NCBI GenBank assembly: GCA_029378245.1
Contig: JARKIF010000005.1
Location: 248,001 to 312,000, forward strand
Reading direction: 5' to 3'
From: Roridomyces roridus
Taxonomy: Eukaryota; Basidiomycota; Agaricomycetes; Agaricales; Mycenaceae
Length of the DNA stretch: 64,000 nucleotides
The notes beneath the pieces were generated by a model. That model searched no databases. It was not told the DNA's origin and saw only the letters and a list, made by a program, of their open reading frames with translations. Below are positions 30,535 to 42,139 of the stretch, in pieces. Position numbers and translations under genes: made by a program. The number at the start of each line of letters is the position of its first letter. Within the stretch, counting starts at the first letter, position 1.

Positions 30535-30803
30535 ATGGAGTCTACTCCCGCCGCCCAGAATTCTCGTATTTCCACAGAGTGGCGTTCCATGGACGGCCTA
30601 GAGAAAAAAGTCGTGTGGTACGTCCGCAAGCACTTTTGTATTTCGCGTCTCAAGTATTTTTCATCTGCATTTTCCGTGCAAGGACTTGGCAAGGACCTCT
30701 TACGCTTGCATCTCATACGCTCTTTAATTCAACGCTCACGAATCCGCAGGCTTCGAAAGACCCACGTTTCCGGAGCCGGGGCTATGTATTCACCTCGCTA
30801 TTA
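30535..30803 (+). CDS. Short open frame, possibly a truncated gene
   Basis: ATG at 30,535 starts MESTPAAQNSRISTEWRSMD, followed by a good splice donor (GTACGT at about 30,618) and a possible acceptor (CCGCAG at about 30,750) that leads to a stop near 30,800. Without splicing the frame stays open for 89 residues. No family recognised. The frame runs into the 3' flank of the Ulp1 paralogue. Confidence 0.3.
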
Positions 30804-31009
30804 ACTGAAGTATCAGATCGGATGGGACTCCCAGCCAATCGTCGCTGAAACATCTGCATACATACTGTTCCAAGCTGCCAGCGATCTTACAGAGGGGGCA
30901 TGTAGAATGCTGGCTGCCCGTCGCCCATCCAGTTCCCAGGTTGTGCGCCTGCTTTAACAACTGCATTGTGGAAAGTGGCGAGGGCGGCGAGAGACGCCGA
31001 ATCTGCAGG

Positions 31010-33000
31010 ACTATGAAGTGAACGACGGGGTTATCAAGGTTGCTCGTACCCCACTGATAATCCTCGATCTTCGTCTTGGCTCGGTGTGGGGCTTTCTGCC
31101 CCGGTGGTCTGCACCGGCCCTGACGCTGTAGACACCCCAAACACATGGGATTGCTGCCAGTTTTGCTCGGGCTCTCTGCGACTGGAGTCAGACACGGCAC
31201 CTGATCTTTTATGCAGGGCCCACAAGGAGCCTGTGTTGTTTCTCAGTCAGATATCGACAGTAAGTTGTGTACAGACCCGAGGTTCGATATTTTTCCCCCT
31301 CTGCCAGACTTGTGAGCGGCAGGTCCGTGTAAACAACATGAGCAGCAACCTCACCCCTTTGTGGTATTGCCATTTGGCGAATGCAGAGAGACCATGATGG
31401 GTGTAGTAATGCCACCAGGAACTGAAACCGGCCGGTGGCTGGGGAATAACCGCAGGCGACGGCTGAGAGGGAGAACCCGTTGGGGCAGAAGGAAATGGCT
31501 GCGCGAAAGACATTTGCAGAAGCAGATTCTTTGGCGCGGGATCCACGAATCTGAATACACTTTGCTGGAAGATTGTCTTGGCTACTAAGCCTCGGACGTT
31601 TAGTCGGCCGATAGGGATCCGTCACCATTATGAACGGCGACTGGGCCATGTTAGGATCTGACGGCGGCGGACCATCTGTTTCCCAAGTACGTGCATTTTT
31701 GAGGAAGGAAGTGGAAGCGGGCCCAGCAGCCGCACCAAAGCTTTGTGGCTCAAAAGAGGCGGGCCGTAGAGCCGATGATGGTCTCGCAAGCGTCGAAGCT
31801 GCCGTTGCCATTTGGACGGTATTGTCCCATGTACTTGGAGACAACGTATAGAGACCCGGGTCACTGAAAATCTATGCACGCATAAGTGAAAAGGCAGGCG
31901 GGCTGGGTATGTCATTTGAGCGCATACCTCCTCGACATTTGTCGTATCATCAAGACCCCTCGCCTGTATATCGAACCCCTTCGCAACCTCGCGCTCAGCA
32001 CGACTGCGTTCGTGTACCCCCTGCGCAATCTTGAGGCTCTCCTTAGTCTCGGCAAGCTCGCGCGCAAGGATTTTGCGCGCCTCTTCCGCAACTTCCTGTG
32101 GGATGGTCTTGAATGCTTGGTAGGAGCAGTAGAAACGGACGCGTACCGCAGCCGAGAAAACATTGAAAAGTTCTTCCTCCGTGCGTCGGAGGTCTGCCTG
32201 CAACCTATTGACGTGGCCCCAGAGTTCACTCGTGTCGCTCTCGATCTTCTTCGTCCGCTCGGTGAAAACAGCATGAGCCCGCGCCAGTTCCTTCTGCTTG
32301 TACTTCAGCTCATTGCTGGACTTCTCGAGATCCTCCGCCTGTATATCGAGGGCCCTCGCGACCTCGAGCTCAGCGCGAACGCGGTGGATTTCCTCGTGCG
32401 CAATCTTCAGGTTCTCCTTGTATGGGTTAGCCAGTGCCGGAGTCTCACTTGAGGATATGTACCTTTTCCGTCTCTGCAGCCGCTTGAGCCTACCCCAGTT
32501 CAGTTGTCATCAGAAGCTGCGAAAAGCAACAGCGAGCTCACCGCTAGCAGCGCCTCGGACAGACGAGTCTCAGCGTCTTGGGTCCTTTTTTCGTGAGCCC
32601 TGAGGGCTTCCTGTGTCTTGGAGTGTCAGCTCAAAGGCATTAAGATGATCCTTGAAACTTGCATCGGCCGTAACGAGGCGTTCATGGCACGCTTCCAGCT
32701 CCTGCCTCACCTACATTGGGTCTGAGTTACGCCCGTGGTCTGCACAAAACTCTGTCAATACCATATCGTTACACGCCGCATCTCTGTTCAGCTGTTCGTT
32801 GGCGGCCGCTACGTCGGCAAGCTTTTTTTCCGCCTCTCTTGCCACGGTCTGTCTTGGCTTGCGAGGTACTTTATGCACGTTCATCACAGCTTCCGACCAG
32901 AGTTGAGCTCCTTACAGGCCGCTTAACTGTCCGTCGACGGGCAGGACGTCTTCAAAAAGACTAGCCAATCTGTGAGTTACCGCAGCCCCGGCTAGCAGTG
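31010..33000 (-). pseudogene. 5'-truncated paralogue of the Ulp1/coiled-coil gene
   Basis: Minus strand. It begins within the coiled-coil part (about 33,000-31,920: EKKLADVAAANEQLN, VRQELEACHERLVTADASF) with no protease domain upstream, where the Tnp2 transposase gene starts in the opposite direction at 33,204. It continues through the Pro/Ser-rich part (PASFEPQSFGAAAGPASTS, RPTKRPRLSSQD), then AVIPQPPAGFSSWWHYYTHH and SAFAKWQYHKG (about 31,440-31,370). The C-x2-C-x5-C segment CLGCLQRQGRCRPPG is at about 31,135, with QWGTSNLDNPV at its end. It lacks the 871-bp insertion of the other copy and so shows the original arrangement. Loss of the protease half makes a full function unlikely. Confidence 0.65.
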
Positions 33001-33203
33001 TCGCTGTCGCAGAAGAGCAACAAACGCCGGTGCCTGCGATCGCGGATGGAGGTCACAGAGAGAGTTTCGGGCCTCGGCAGCTATATATCCAACAGCTGTC
33101 AGTGATGTATGTAAGCGCTGTGTTTCTGTTCGCGCCGCGACTGCTCAGAGCCTCGGAGTCACCCACTTCTTTGCTTCACAAGTTTCTCTAGATCTCATTC
33201 GCC

Positions 33204-36200
33204 ATGCCGCCTCACCGAGTCGGTTGCCATTGCGACATATGCCAGGGGCAGCATAGAATCTCTGCTTCCACACGTTGGAACCACCGAAAAGACGATGCAA
33301 TCGCTGAATTGCGAGCCAGGCTGGATCAGGGTCGATCCTCTGCGACACGCCTCCCTTCCGAGAGGAACATGCGGGCCCCTGATTCAAGGACTTTCGCGCC
33401 TGCTATCCCGCGAAACACGCAAGCACCCGTTACGAGGGTCGACCATCAATCTGCGGGAACATCTTCAAGCGTGTCCCCCGGTACACGGGTTGCACCCCGC
33501 GACGAGCCTGTCCCAGCTCATAGCGGATCCACCGATCCACATTTCATAGGACAGGAAGTCTCGCAACGCCCCCGATTCGCACCCAACGACTCGAGTAGCT
33601 CTGACCGGAGATCCACTCCTCAGGACTCTCAGTCTGCTAACATCCAGTTCATCGAGACGAGACTCGTTCAACTTTCATCTATCGAGGTGGCGCCCTTGCA
33701 CTCCCCTCTCGAGTTCCAGTCGAAGCCAGCCGACGGCGCAGCGTTTGACGAGTCGTACCTCAGTGACTATCCGCAATGCATGCCGAACAATCATTATTCC
33801 CTAAACCCTCGCGTACAAATCAATGGCCCATTTTTGACGCACGAAGATCTCGCTTGGAAGATTGTCGCACAAGTGCATATGCTTCCAGGGAGTCCCGCGA
33901 AACAACGACTGGAAAATCGCGCCTGGGAGGAAATTATTCGCTGTGCTCGCCAGAAAGGAGCTCATTGGGATCAGCAGCGCACCCAGCGAGATGGTCAGGT
34001 GGTTGTTCGTAGCGGTGGGTGAATATGTTGTGTGGGTGGGATGGTTTAGTGATTGTTCCCAGATGTCTATTTTGCTCCTCTGCCCCATCAGAATGAACCT
34101 GCTGTACTTTCCTCCATGATACTCGCTGTCATGATGACCAAATTCTTCCGGGTTCCCCTTTCAGGCGGAAATGTGGCGCTGGCTGCCTTGAATAATATCC
34201 TTACGCCGCCGATCGCGACGGGTCGTAACACAAAATCGCACCTGCCCCGAGACATCAATACTGCTGTTAAACAGCTCCGATTAAACCCGGTGGTAGAGGA
34301 ATTTGTATGCTGCTCCAAATGCTGGGCATTGACTCCATCCATCCCTCGACCAACATCCCTCCCTATTCCTTCATGTCAGGAGAGGTGGACTCCCGGGAGT
34401 GACATTTGTGGCCAAGATTTATGGCGGGTACAACACAGAGGGCCCAAACTCCTCTGGTCGCCAATCCTAACGTATACACACCAGCCGCTCAAGCACTGGT
34501 TGGCTCGTCTTCTGTCGCGCCCTGGGATTGAAGACATTCTTGAGCAATATCCTGCCCGAGCATCTCAAGAACAGGGTTATATGACCGACCTGTGGAGTTC
34601 GCCACGCATCCGGGCGCTCGAGGGGCCCGACAAGCGTCCATTTTTAGACCCAGAAGACCCCAGAGAGCTTCGTCTTCTCCTGGGCTACGCCACTGATGCA
34701 TTCAACCCATTTTACAACAAGACCGCCAAGCAGTCCGCCTCCACAACGGGCTTTTGGTTGTCTGTGTACAACTTCCCCCCGGGCTTGCGCATCTTGTTCG
34801 ACAATAACTGTTATCTCGGTGCAGCTTCTGGGCCGAAACCCCCGACAGTAGGACATTTGAACTCTTTCCAGCATATTATGGTGGCCGAGTTGCAGGAATT
34901 TTGGGATAACGGTGTTGTCTTCACCCGCACCTACAAATACCGGCATGGGCGAAGGGTCCGAGCCATGTTTATTCCTCTTACTGCCGACATGAAAGGCCTA
35001 CGGGAAGCGGCCGGGTTGACTTCTCCGACCTCCACTTATTTCTGTGTCGGGTGTCATCTCGATATGGCCCACATAGAAGAGTTCGATCGGTCGAAGTGGC
35101 CAAAGCGCTCTTTACAGCGCCACATGGAATGTGCAACTGCATGGAAGGATGCACCCACAGCGCAGGCCAGGAAAAAGCTCGAAAAGGACCATGGGATCCG
35201 ATGGACCCCACTCCTTCTACTCACATACTGGATCATTATTCTCTACCTCTTGATTGAGACGATGCACGCTCTCGATCTTGGCCTCATTGAGCACCATTGT
35301 CGAGATCTGTGGTGCATTGATTTGTCCTCTCCCGGTGGTGACGGCTCTGAACCTCGCATGTCGCGGCCTCGCAAACCTACAGTCGACAGGAGGCGAATTT
35401 TCATGCAGTTCTTCATCTCTCAATGGAGAACCGTCTCTGACTTGAGAAGAGATGCAGTGAACAGGCAGACAGCGGACGCTATGGGGGCAGCGAACAGACA
35501 GACAGCGGACGCAACGGATGCACTGAACAGACAGACAGCGGCCGCAATGGAGGCGGCGTTTTTGACCAAGATGTTGAGTCAAAGTAACAGTCCGTACCCT
35601 GTTCTGTGGCATATTTGCAAGGATCTCGGCCTTCGAGTTGCCGGAGGGGCCGCAAAGCGGGTCTGGTATCTCCTCCGCATCAAGAAATGGGTGAGTTTCG
35701 AATCATCATAATGATCCAGGAATAATGACCTGGTCTCACAGGTGGAGAGCAATCCTCAGATAGCCGATGAGGATCTAGTGCGACAAGCCTCTCAAACGCA
35801 AGATCTACAAGATCGCTTTCCACTCCAGCAGTTAGTAGAGAAAGCAGAGACAAAAATGGCCGAACGGTCTACTGCGCTCGGCATTTCGGAAAATCAATTG
35901 AAAAAGTGTCAGAAGTGCATCGGGCAGGCATATCGCTCGACTCAATTTGCCTCTGTTCGGGCGACCGGAGGGGCAGCCGTACTCAACAAGATTCTACTTG
36001 ACACCTGTCACCTCAACGCCATAACAGACGTCAACGGAAGCAGCATCGGTAACTGCACAAACCAAGTCCTGTACGATTGCCTATGTGACGAGGTCAGTTG
36101 CCGCAATTTTGATTATCCAATAGACACTCAAAGGACTGGGCTAGGCCCGGCTGGACAAGCAAGACAATATGCTGGAACAATCTCCGACCAGCGGACCCGT

Positions 36201-37697
36201 CCTGGGAGCGGACGTGATGGCGGCCGTGCGGGATGATATGAGCCGTACGGTCGTACCCAGCTGGATGGCAGCCGTTCCTAAAGACTGGGGTACACAGAGG
36301 CGGGGAAAGCTGAGCGCCGACTATTGGCGCACGATTGTCACCGTGCATCTGGTTATCACTCTGATGTGGCACTGGAGGAACGAGGTCGGCCGGACGCGGG
36401 ATTTGATGATCAATTTGCTCGACCTCGTTGTCGCGGTTCGCATGGCCAAATTCAAGAGGATCAATCGTGACCTGGGAACCGACTACGATTTTTACCTGTC
36501 TCGCTACATCGAGGGCGTGGCGGAATTGTTTCCGGAAAACACCATTAAACCCAACATGCACAATGCTCTCCATATTGGAGAGAACCTTCGAGATTTCGGG
36601 CCTTCGCACTCACACGGCGCCCAATTTTATGAAAGATATATTCACCGGCTGCAGCGCCAAAACACTAATATGCAGTTCGGTTTGTACCATCACACCTTCA
36701 TCACTATCTAAGATTGACGCCGACGTGTGCAGGGAAACTCGAGTCTACTTTCATGAAAGCGACAGCTCAGGAGGCGAACCTTCGCAGCATAATCAACGAC
36801 AATCCCGCTATTCGACAGGCTGTAATGGTGCACGGCCCAGCAGAACGGCATCGAGAAATGGATACTTTCTTGATGAATCCCGACGGTGTTTCTCGCGCGT
36901 CTTCTGAGGTAGCGAAGCAAGAGGATCTTTCCTCTGAGCATCACCAGATGCTGCGCGAATATTTGCAACACAAACACGGAGTCGATTTTCCTCATTGGCA
37001 GGGTACAGGGCTGGTTGTTTTGCAAGAAACCTCTATCGATGGAATCGCCTACCGGCGAAGGCATCCTTCTTCGGACACAGATGACCCCAATAACATCCGA
37101 AGGCAGATTTTTAACCAAGACGAGCCCACTAGGGTTGCGAACTCTGACAAGGATTGCGACATCATCTTCCACTTCCCTCCTCATGGCGACGTACCTGGCC
37201 AGATAGTCAACATGTTCCGGTTTGCGTACACCATATTGGCTGATGGTCGCAACCTTTCCAACTTTGAGACTGTTTTCTTGATTGTGAATCGGTATGCATC
37301 CGATCTTCTCCCCGGCGACCCATATCGATGCCACCACGCGATGTTTGGATATTTGGTTCCAATCGACCCGGTCGAGACAGTCCTCATCGAAGCAGCAGAG
37401 GTCCGCTGTAACTTTGCGCCCACGCCTCGTCAGTCAAATACTGGGGAGCACTACATCCATGTGCTTCCTTTGAGCCGGGTATGTGAACCACACTCATGCG
37501 TTTGTGGATTTAAATTTGTAACTCGGATTCAGGTAGATCTCGGTAGTGGTTTAGATGCCTTCGGAAATGGTATTGGCGCTGACCAGTTCAATGGGGGTCC
37601 AAATCAACCGGTATCGCTGGGAGATCTTCTCGAGATGCAGGAGGCAGATGACGAAGACGACGAAGTTGATTTGAATTTTCTCGCTCAGTTGAGATAA
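33204..37697 (+). CDS. Tnp2-family (CACTA/EnSpm-like) transposase, apparently complete
   Basis: Six exons: 33,204-34,014, 34,063-35,690, 35,742-36,092, 36,145-36,679, 36,733-37,478 and 37,533-37,697. All introns are GT..AG and the sum is 4,236 bp, an exact multiple of three, about 1,411 residues. Starts with the Cys-rich MPPHRVGCHCDICQGQ. The core has the fungal Tnp2 signature (DAFNPFYNK, SVYNFPPGLR, GPKPPTVGHLN), a C-x2-C..H site (YFCVGCHLDM), ETMHALDLGLIEHHCRDLW, and the distal PNMHNALHIGENLRDFGPSH and LQRQNTNMQFGKLES. Ends acidic. Cuts and joins DNA at inverted termini. A three-fold repeat of an RQTADAM-like unit (about 35,455-35,560) is unusual. Terminal repeats of its own element were not located. 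Confidence 0.85.
35455..35560 (+). repeat. In-frame minisatellite in the transposase gene
   Basis: Three units of about 36 bp encode NRQTADAMGAA, NRQTADATDAL and NRQTAAAMEAA. The repeat lies in a linker between the core and the distal domain, so length change would be tolerated. Confidence 0.75.
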
Positions 37698-37854
37698 TGA
37701 ATGTATCTTTCATTTGAGCCCCGTCCGGAGCAGAAATAGCGAATTTAATCAATTTGCGGCCAATCGTCAACGAACTGGATCAGAGATCTAGGAAGTACAA
37801 GATCGTCCTACTCCGTCCTGGATCGATCAATTGACTCGCGGAGGGAGACTTCCC

Positions 37855-37935
37855 GTCATTGCCCAAACACCTTCTCAATCGCCTGCCTAAAATGGTAATC
37901 TTCACTGGCCATTGCTTAAAGCGGCATTGTTCACC
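37855..37935. repeat. TGCC..GGCA-type motifs between transposase and F-box cluster
   Basis: Contains attgcccaaacacc, cgcctgcctaaaatggtaat and attgcttaaagcggcattg, diverged units of the dispersed motif, in the 330-bp gap between the two genes. Confidence 0.45.
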
Positions 37936-38031
37936 GAGCCAAACTTGCGCCTGATGATATATAATGGCCGGGAGATGTCTGCGTGGGATATCTCGCCATT
38001 GTCTCCTTTGAATTCAGTGCTGTCACAAAGC

Positions 38032-39517
38032 ATGGAGAGCACCCCGCGCATCGTCTTGCAATCTCGCCTAGAAGAGATCCGGCGCAAGCGTGCGTCCTTG
38101 CTCGATGAGAAGAGCGTCTAGAACAGGCCATCAGAGCCATCGTCTACCCCATCCTCTCCATCCCAGGAGAGCTCAGCATCGCCATATTCAAGGCGTACGT
38201 CAAGAAGGACTCGAAACACGACCCATTGGCCTTGTCCCACGTTTGCCGCCAGTGGCGACAAACCGCTCTAGCAACCCCCGACCTTTGGACTTATATCAGT
38301 TCAGGTATGATTGATTTCACCCAGCGTAACCTACTCGGGGTGATTCTCCAGTGAGACAGCTTCCCTGGCGTTTCGATCGGACTGGGACCTGCCTTCTGCA
38401 CGCAGATGTCACCATTCGCTCTCCGGGGGACTTGGCCGCACTCAACAAATATCTCTCCGACCATCCTTCGAGGTGGGAGATGTTGGCTGTACGCATGGAG
38501 TGCACCCCCTTGAGCGAAACCCCTTCTTTCGCTCTCCCATGTTTCCTTCCGCTCCTCCAAAAACTATCCGTTCGAGGAAGAGCCCGGTCTTTACCTCATG
38601 TGCCGGAGGGTGGCTTGGATTTGGGCTCGTTGCCACTGGCCACCAACGCACCGTACCTTGTCGAACTGAAAGTCAGTTACATCGTCCAATTACAGGCCGC
38701 TCAGATGAACTTCGCACATCTGACTACCCTATCTATCGCTGGCGATGAATCCATGTGTCGACAATTCCTAGACTTTACACCCAACCTGCAGTGTCTTACT
38801 GTCTGCTGCCTGTCATTGGCGGACGGGCCCGTCGCTCCTGTCGTTATGGGCCAGTTGCGCACCGTAATTTTAACAGAAGGATGCCACCTCGACTTCCTAG
38901 ACCAACTCACTGTGCCTGTTATGGAGCACCTCGAGTTTGAGGTCGATACCGCTACGGGTGCAAAGGTCGTCGAACCCCTCATGGTGCGATCCGCCTGCTC
39001 CGCATCGCTCCGTGGGCTTTGCCTGCGCCTTTGTGACAACAACATGCATATCACAGAATTTTTCGACTCTATGGGCCCGCATCTTGCGAACCTCGAGGAT
39101 CTCACCCTCAAATATAGAACCGATATCGACATGGGCAACCCTATCAACTGGCTGTTCGCACGCGTGAGCCCTTCCACGCACCCAGTGCTCTACCCCCCGC
39201 CGCCCCCGCCGATACTCGTGGCTCTCAAGTCCTTGACCCTAGTCAATTGTGGACAAATCACCAATCGTGACATATTTTCGACGGTCTGCATGTTGGAAGG
39301 GAGGACGAGCAACATGGCTGGCGTAGCTCCACTACAGTCTTTGAGGTTTACCTCCGACCCCGAGTCAACACAAGGCGATCCGGACATTGCCAACGCTCTC
39401 AGCATATTGCGGCGCCTCCGCCACCAAGGGATCCTGAGAGTGGACACCAACGCGGTGGGTTTACATCAATTCACTAGTATACGGGAGCTTCCTTCTTATA
39501 TCTCAACACGAGGGTGA
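38032..39517 (+). pseudogene. F-box/LRR gene with a frameshift in exon 1
   Basis: ATG at 38,032 (MESTPRIVLQSRLEEIRRKR..) follows a TATA-like gatatataatg at about 37,957. The frame hits a stop at about 38,120, but shifting one frame gives RLEQAIRAIVYPILSIPGEL and the F-box through HVCRQWRQTALATPDLWTY. The closest copy at 40,383 is intact across this point, so a small indel near 38,115 is likely. A 47-bp intron (38,305-38,351) joins it to exon 2, which stays open to 39,517 (LRR-like solenoid ending SIRELPSYIS). The long intact exon 2 means the break is recent, or a very short unseen intron exists. Confidence 0.75.
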
Positions 39518-39619
39518 GTGCCTACAATCGTGCCTACAATCTCCATTCTTTCCTGGGTGCTAATATCGTGCCCAGGGCACTTAGACTGTGTATCATGGAT
39601 CAGAGCCACGGAAAGTCCT

Positions 39620-40158
39620 GTCTTGCAGATAGCGACAAGTCATAGACAGAATTAAGGATCTGTGTAGCTGTATCTCTCACTGCCGGCAGAACCCACCGCA
39701 CGTCAGAGGGAGGTGCAGTCAAAGAAGGTCCGGATCTTGCGAATGTGGAGGAACTCGCGCTCAGAGGCCCGCTGGACAATAACATTGGCGCACTTTTCAA
39801 CCGCATGGGTCACCCTAGAAACCAACAGGGTCACTACACGATCCTACCCGCTCTCAAGTCCCTGACGCTCGTCAATGTCAGATACATCTCCATGTCCACC
39901 GCATTATCAATGGCGGAGATGCTAGAGGCGAGGACCACCAGCGGTCAAGAGATAGCGACACTGAAGTTGTTGAGGTTCTCCTTGCAGGCCGATTCATGGA
40001 ATTCCCTCGGTCAAGCAGCGATAAACAATGCTCTACACGAGTTGAAGAAATACCGTGAGCGAGGAATCCTTGACATCCAGGTCTACTTGGCAGGGTCCAA
40101 ACGGTTCACCAACCTTTGGGAGTTCGGGGAATACCTCAGCGGAGAAGGCAGCTCCTAA
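39620..40158 (+). pseudogene. C-terminal fragment of an F-box/LRR gene
   Basis: Only the last LRR part remains: GPDLANVEELALRG, LPALKSLTLVNVRYISMST, EMLEARTT, NNALHELKKYRERGILDI and the ending LWEFGEYLSGEG. It parallels the end of the gene just upstream (HLANLEDLTLKY, LVALKSLTLVNCGQITN), so it is a tandem duplicate that lost its F-box. Confidence 0.75.
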
Positions 40159-40382
40159 ACTTTGGGTGGGAGATGCAATTGTTGTGCCGGGCTCAGGCGT
40201 TGGAGAATGCCTCAATGTGTGTGTACAATGTCCATGATTTCTTTCGAAAATATTGCTCGGGAAAGGGGTTGCCGTCGACGATCGGACGTGCCGAGTGATG
40301 CGATCTGTTGTTCGTGCGCCGGTGCGGTGGACGTATTCCGAGAGATCTACCGCAGCCTTCACTCCGGCGTTCGATCTGAAGC

Positions 40383-41837
40383 ATGCAGAGCTCCTCCCGT
40401 ACTGCGCTGCATTCCCGTCTCATTCACATCCGCCGCCACATCGCTTCCTTGCGTACCGAAGAAGCACAGCTGGAGCAGGCAATCCGAGCCATTATCTATC
40501 CAATACTCTCCATCCCCGCCGAACTCGCCATCGCCATATTTAAGGCGCACGTGAAACAGGCGCAACAAGACCCATTGGTCTTGGCCCAAGTTTGCGGCCA
40601 GTGGCGACACACAGCGTTAGCAACACCCGAACTCTGGACTAACATACAATCAGGTATGATCAATTGCATGGACTGCATGGCGTACTCTGAACCTTTCGCT
40701 CCAGTAGCGGAGCTTCAGGGCTGGTTTGAACGGACTGGGACCTGCCCTATAGAGGCAGACGTCAGGATCCGTTGCTCGGAGAACTGGGCGACACTCAACT
40801 ACTTTCTCGTCAACTATCCTATGCGATGGAAGTCATTGGTCTGTTCCATCTCCAACAATACCCAGCTTCTCCTTCCATCCACCAATCTTCCGAATCTGCG
40901 GAAAATTTCCCTGCTGGGATGTGTTCGCCCTCCCATGGGGCAATTGACGCGATTTGCCTCTGCGGTCGAGGAAATGCTGCTGGGACCTGTCGCCTTCAGC
41001 ACTCACACTGCCGGCTCCATGTTCACCCATTTGAAGACGCTCAGTCTCGATGGAAATCCTCATACATGTTACAATATATTATCTCTCGCACCCAATCTCC
41101 AGAGCCTCACCATCCGGACGCTCACGGACGTGGACGATTTCATTGACTTCGAACGCGAGCCTCTGCTTCTCTCGCAGCTACAAGTTATCGCTGTGTGGCA
41201 GTCCACCAGCTTCCTCGACTATCTCAACCTGCCCGCCCTGAAACGCGTAGTTCTAGCTTGTCACCTTGACAAACAGGACATCGAGGTCGTGAAATCCCTC
41301 GTAGCGCGATCTTCATGCTCGATTCGTGCGCTTGAATTCGATTGCAAGCACGGTTGGACGTGGTTTCTTGGAATTCTCGACGATTTTCTGGAGGAGGTCG
41401 AACTCCGGCACGTTCGGCAGCTCACGCTCCGTAACCCACCAGAAGGGGAGCTTTGCTACGTTCTGGGCGATACGGACTATGGCCTCTTGCCTTCGTTGGA
41501 AACCGTCCGAATAGTGGACTACGAAGGGCTCATTGACTTGACTGCGTTGGCCTTGATGGAGGAAAGGATGGGCGATCATACCGTGGAGGGGATGGCGAAG
41601 CTCAAGTCGTGGCAGTTTCTCCTCAACTCGGACAAAAAGGACGTAGAGGCCATAAACCGGGCCCGTGACATCGAAACCCTGCTTGAGCTGCGTTCTCAAG
41701 GAAAACTCATTATCGAGACTGGATACGGCAACCGACGGCTTCCCCATCTGCTTCCCCATCTTGACGTCTGGGGCCTCAATGACTATCTCGATGTTGAAGT
41801 GACCGGTTCTTTTTCCTCTCATATCAAACTGTTCTGA
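40383..41837 (+). CDS. F-box/LRR protein, intact cluster member
   Basis: ATG at 40,383. Residues about 20-85 form the F-box with leading coil: EEAQLEQAIRAIIYPILSIP, AELAIAIFKAHV, VCGQWRHTALATPELWTNIQ. Then a leucine-rich solenoid to 41,837 (484 codons if unspliced). At the same place as the intron of the neighbouring copy there is a GTATGA..CTCCAG segment (40,654-40,704) of 51 bp, a multiple of three without stop, so spliced and unspliced messages would both be in frame (spliced joint NIQSVAELQGWF). Probable SCF substrate adaptor; substrate unknown. Confidence 0.88.
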   Translation: MQSSSRTALHSRLIHIRRHIASLRTEEAQLEQAIRAIIYPILSIPAELAIAIFKAHVKQAQQDPLVLAQVCGQWRHTALATPELWTNIQSGMINCMDCMAYSEPFAPVAELQGWFERTGTCPIEADVRIRCSENWATLNYFLVNYPMRWKSLVCSISNNTQLLLPSTNLPNLRKISLLGCVRPPMGQLTRFASAVEEMLLGPVAFSTHTAGSMFTHLKTLSLDGNPHTCYNILSLAPNLQSLTIRTLTDVDDFIDFEREPLLLSQLQVIAVWQSTSFLDYLNLPALKRVVLACHLDKQDIEVVKSLVARSSCSIRALEFDCKHGWTWFLGILDDFLEEVELRHVRQLTLRNPPEGELCYVLGDTDYGLLPSLETVRIVDYEGLIDLTALALMEERMGDHTVEGMAKLKSWQFLLNSDKKDVEAINRARDIETLLELRSQGKLIIETGYGNRRLPHLLPHLDVWGLNDYLDVEVTGSFSSHIKLF

Positions 41838-41934
41838 CCAGAATTAGGCCAAGACGAGGATGAACAGAGGCAGGGCGGAGGATTTTAAGCAAGAAGAGCA
41901 TGAGAACAGATAAAATGGAAATAGGAGAGGGGTA

Positions 41935-42132
41935 CAGTAGACTTGCTCATATGGAATACCGTCATATGTAATACCCTGCCAAAATCCGTGCTGTGGAATG
42001 ACCCTAGAGGCTCTCCCGAATCGCTTTCACCACTGCAAATGGTAGGTCATGTGGAATAACCGCGGTCTGGAATAGCCTCGGACAGGAATTTGGCGGGAAT
42101 CCCAACTTTATTCCATGCGAAAGACTCTACTG
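41935..42132. mobile_element. 198-bp pogo/Tigger-like MITE
   Basis: Ends CAGTAGACTTGCTCATATGG and, reverse-complemented from the right, CAGTAGAGTCTTTCGCATGG, flanked by TA (41,933-41,934 and 42,133-42,134). The interior repeats tggaata-type words in both orientations. CAGTA ends with TA duplication are characteristic of pogo/Fot1-type Tc1-mariner elements. It lies about 100 bp after the F-box stop codon. Confidence 0.8.
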
Positions 42133-42139
42133 TACTAGA

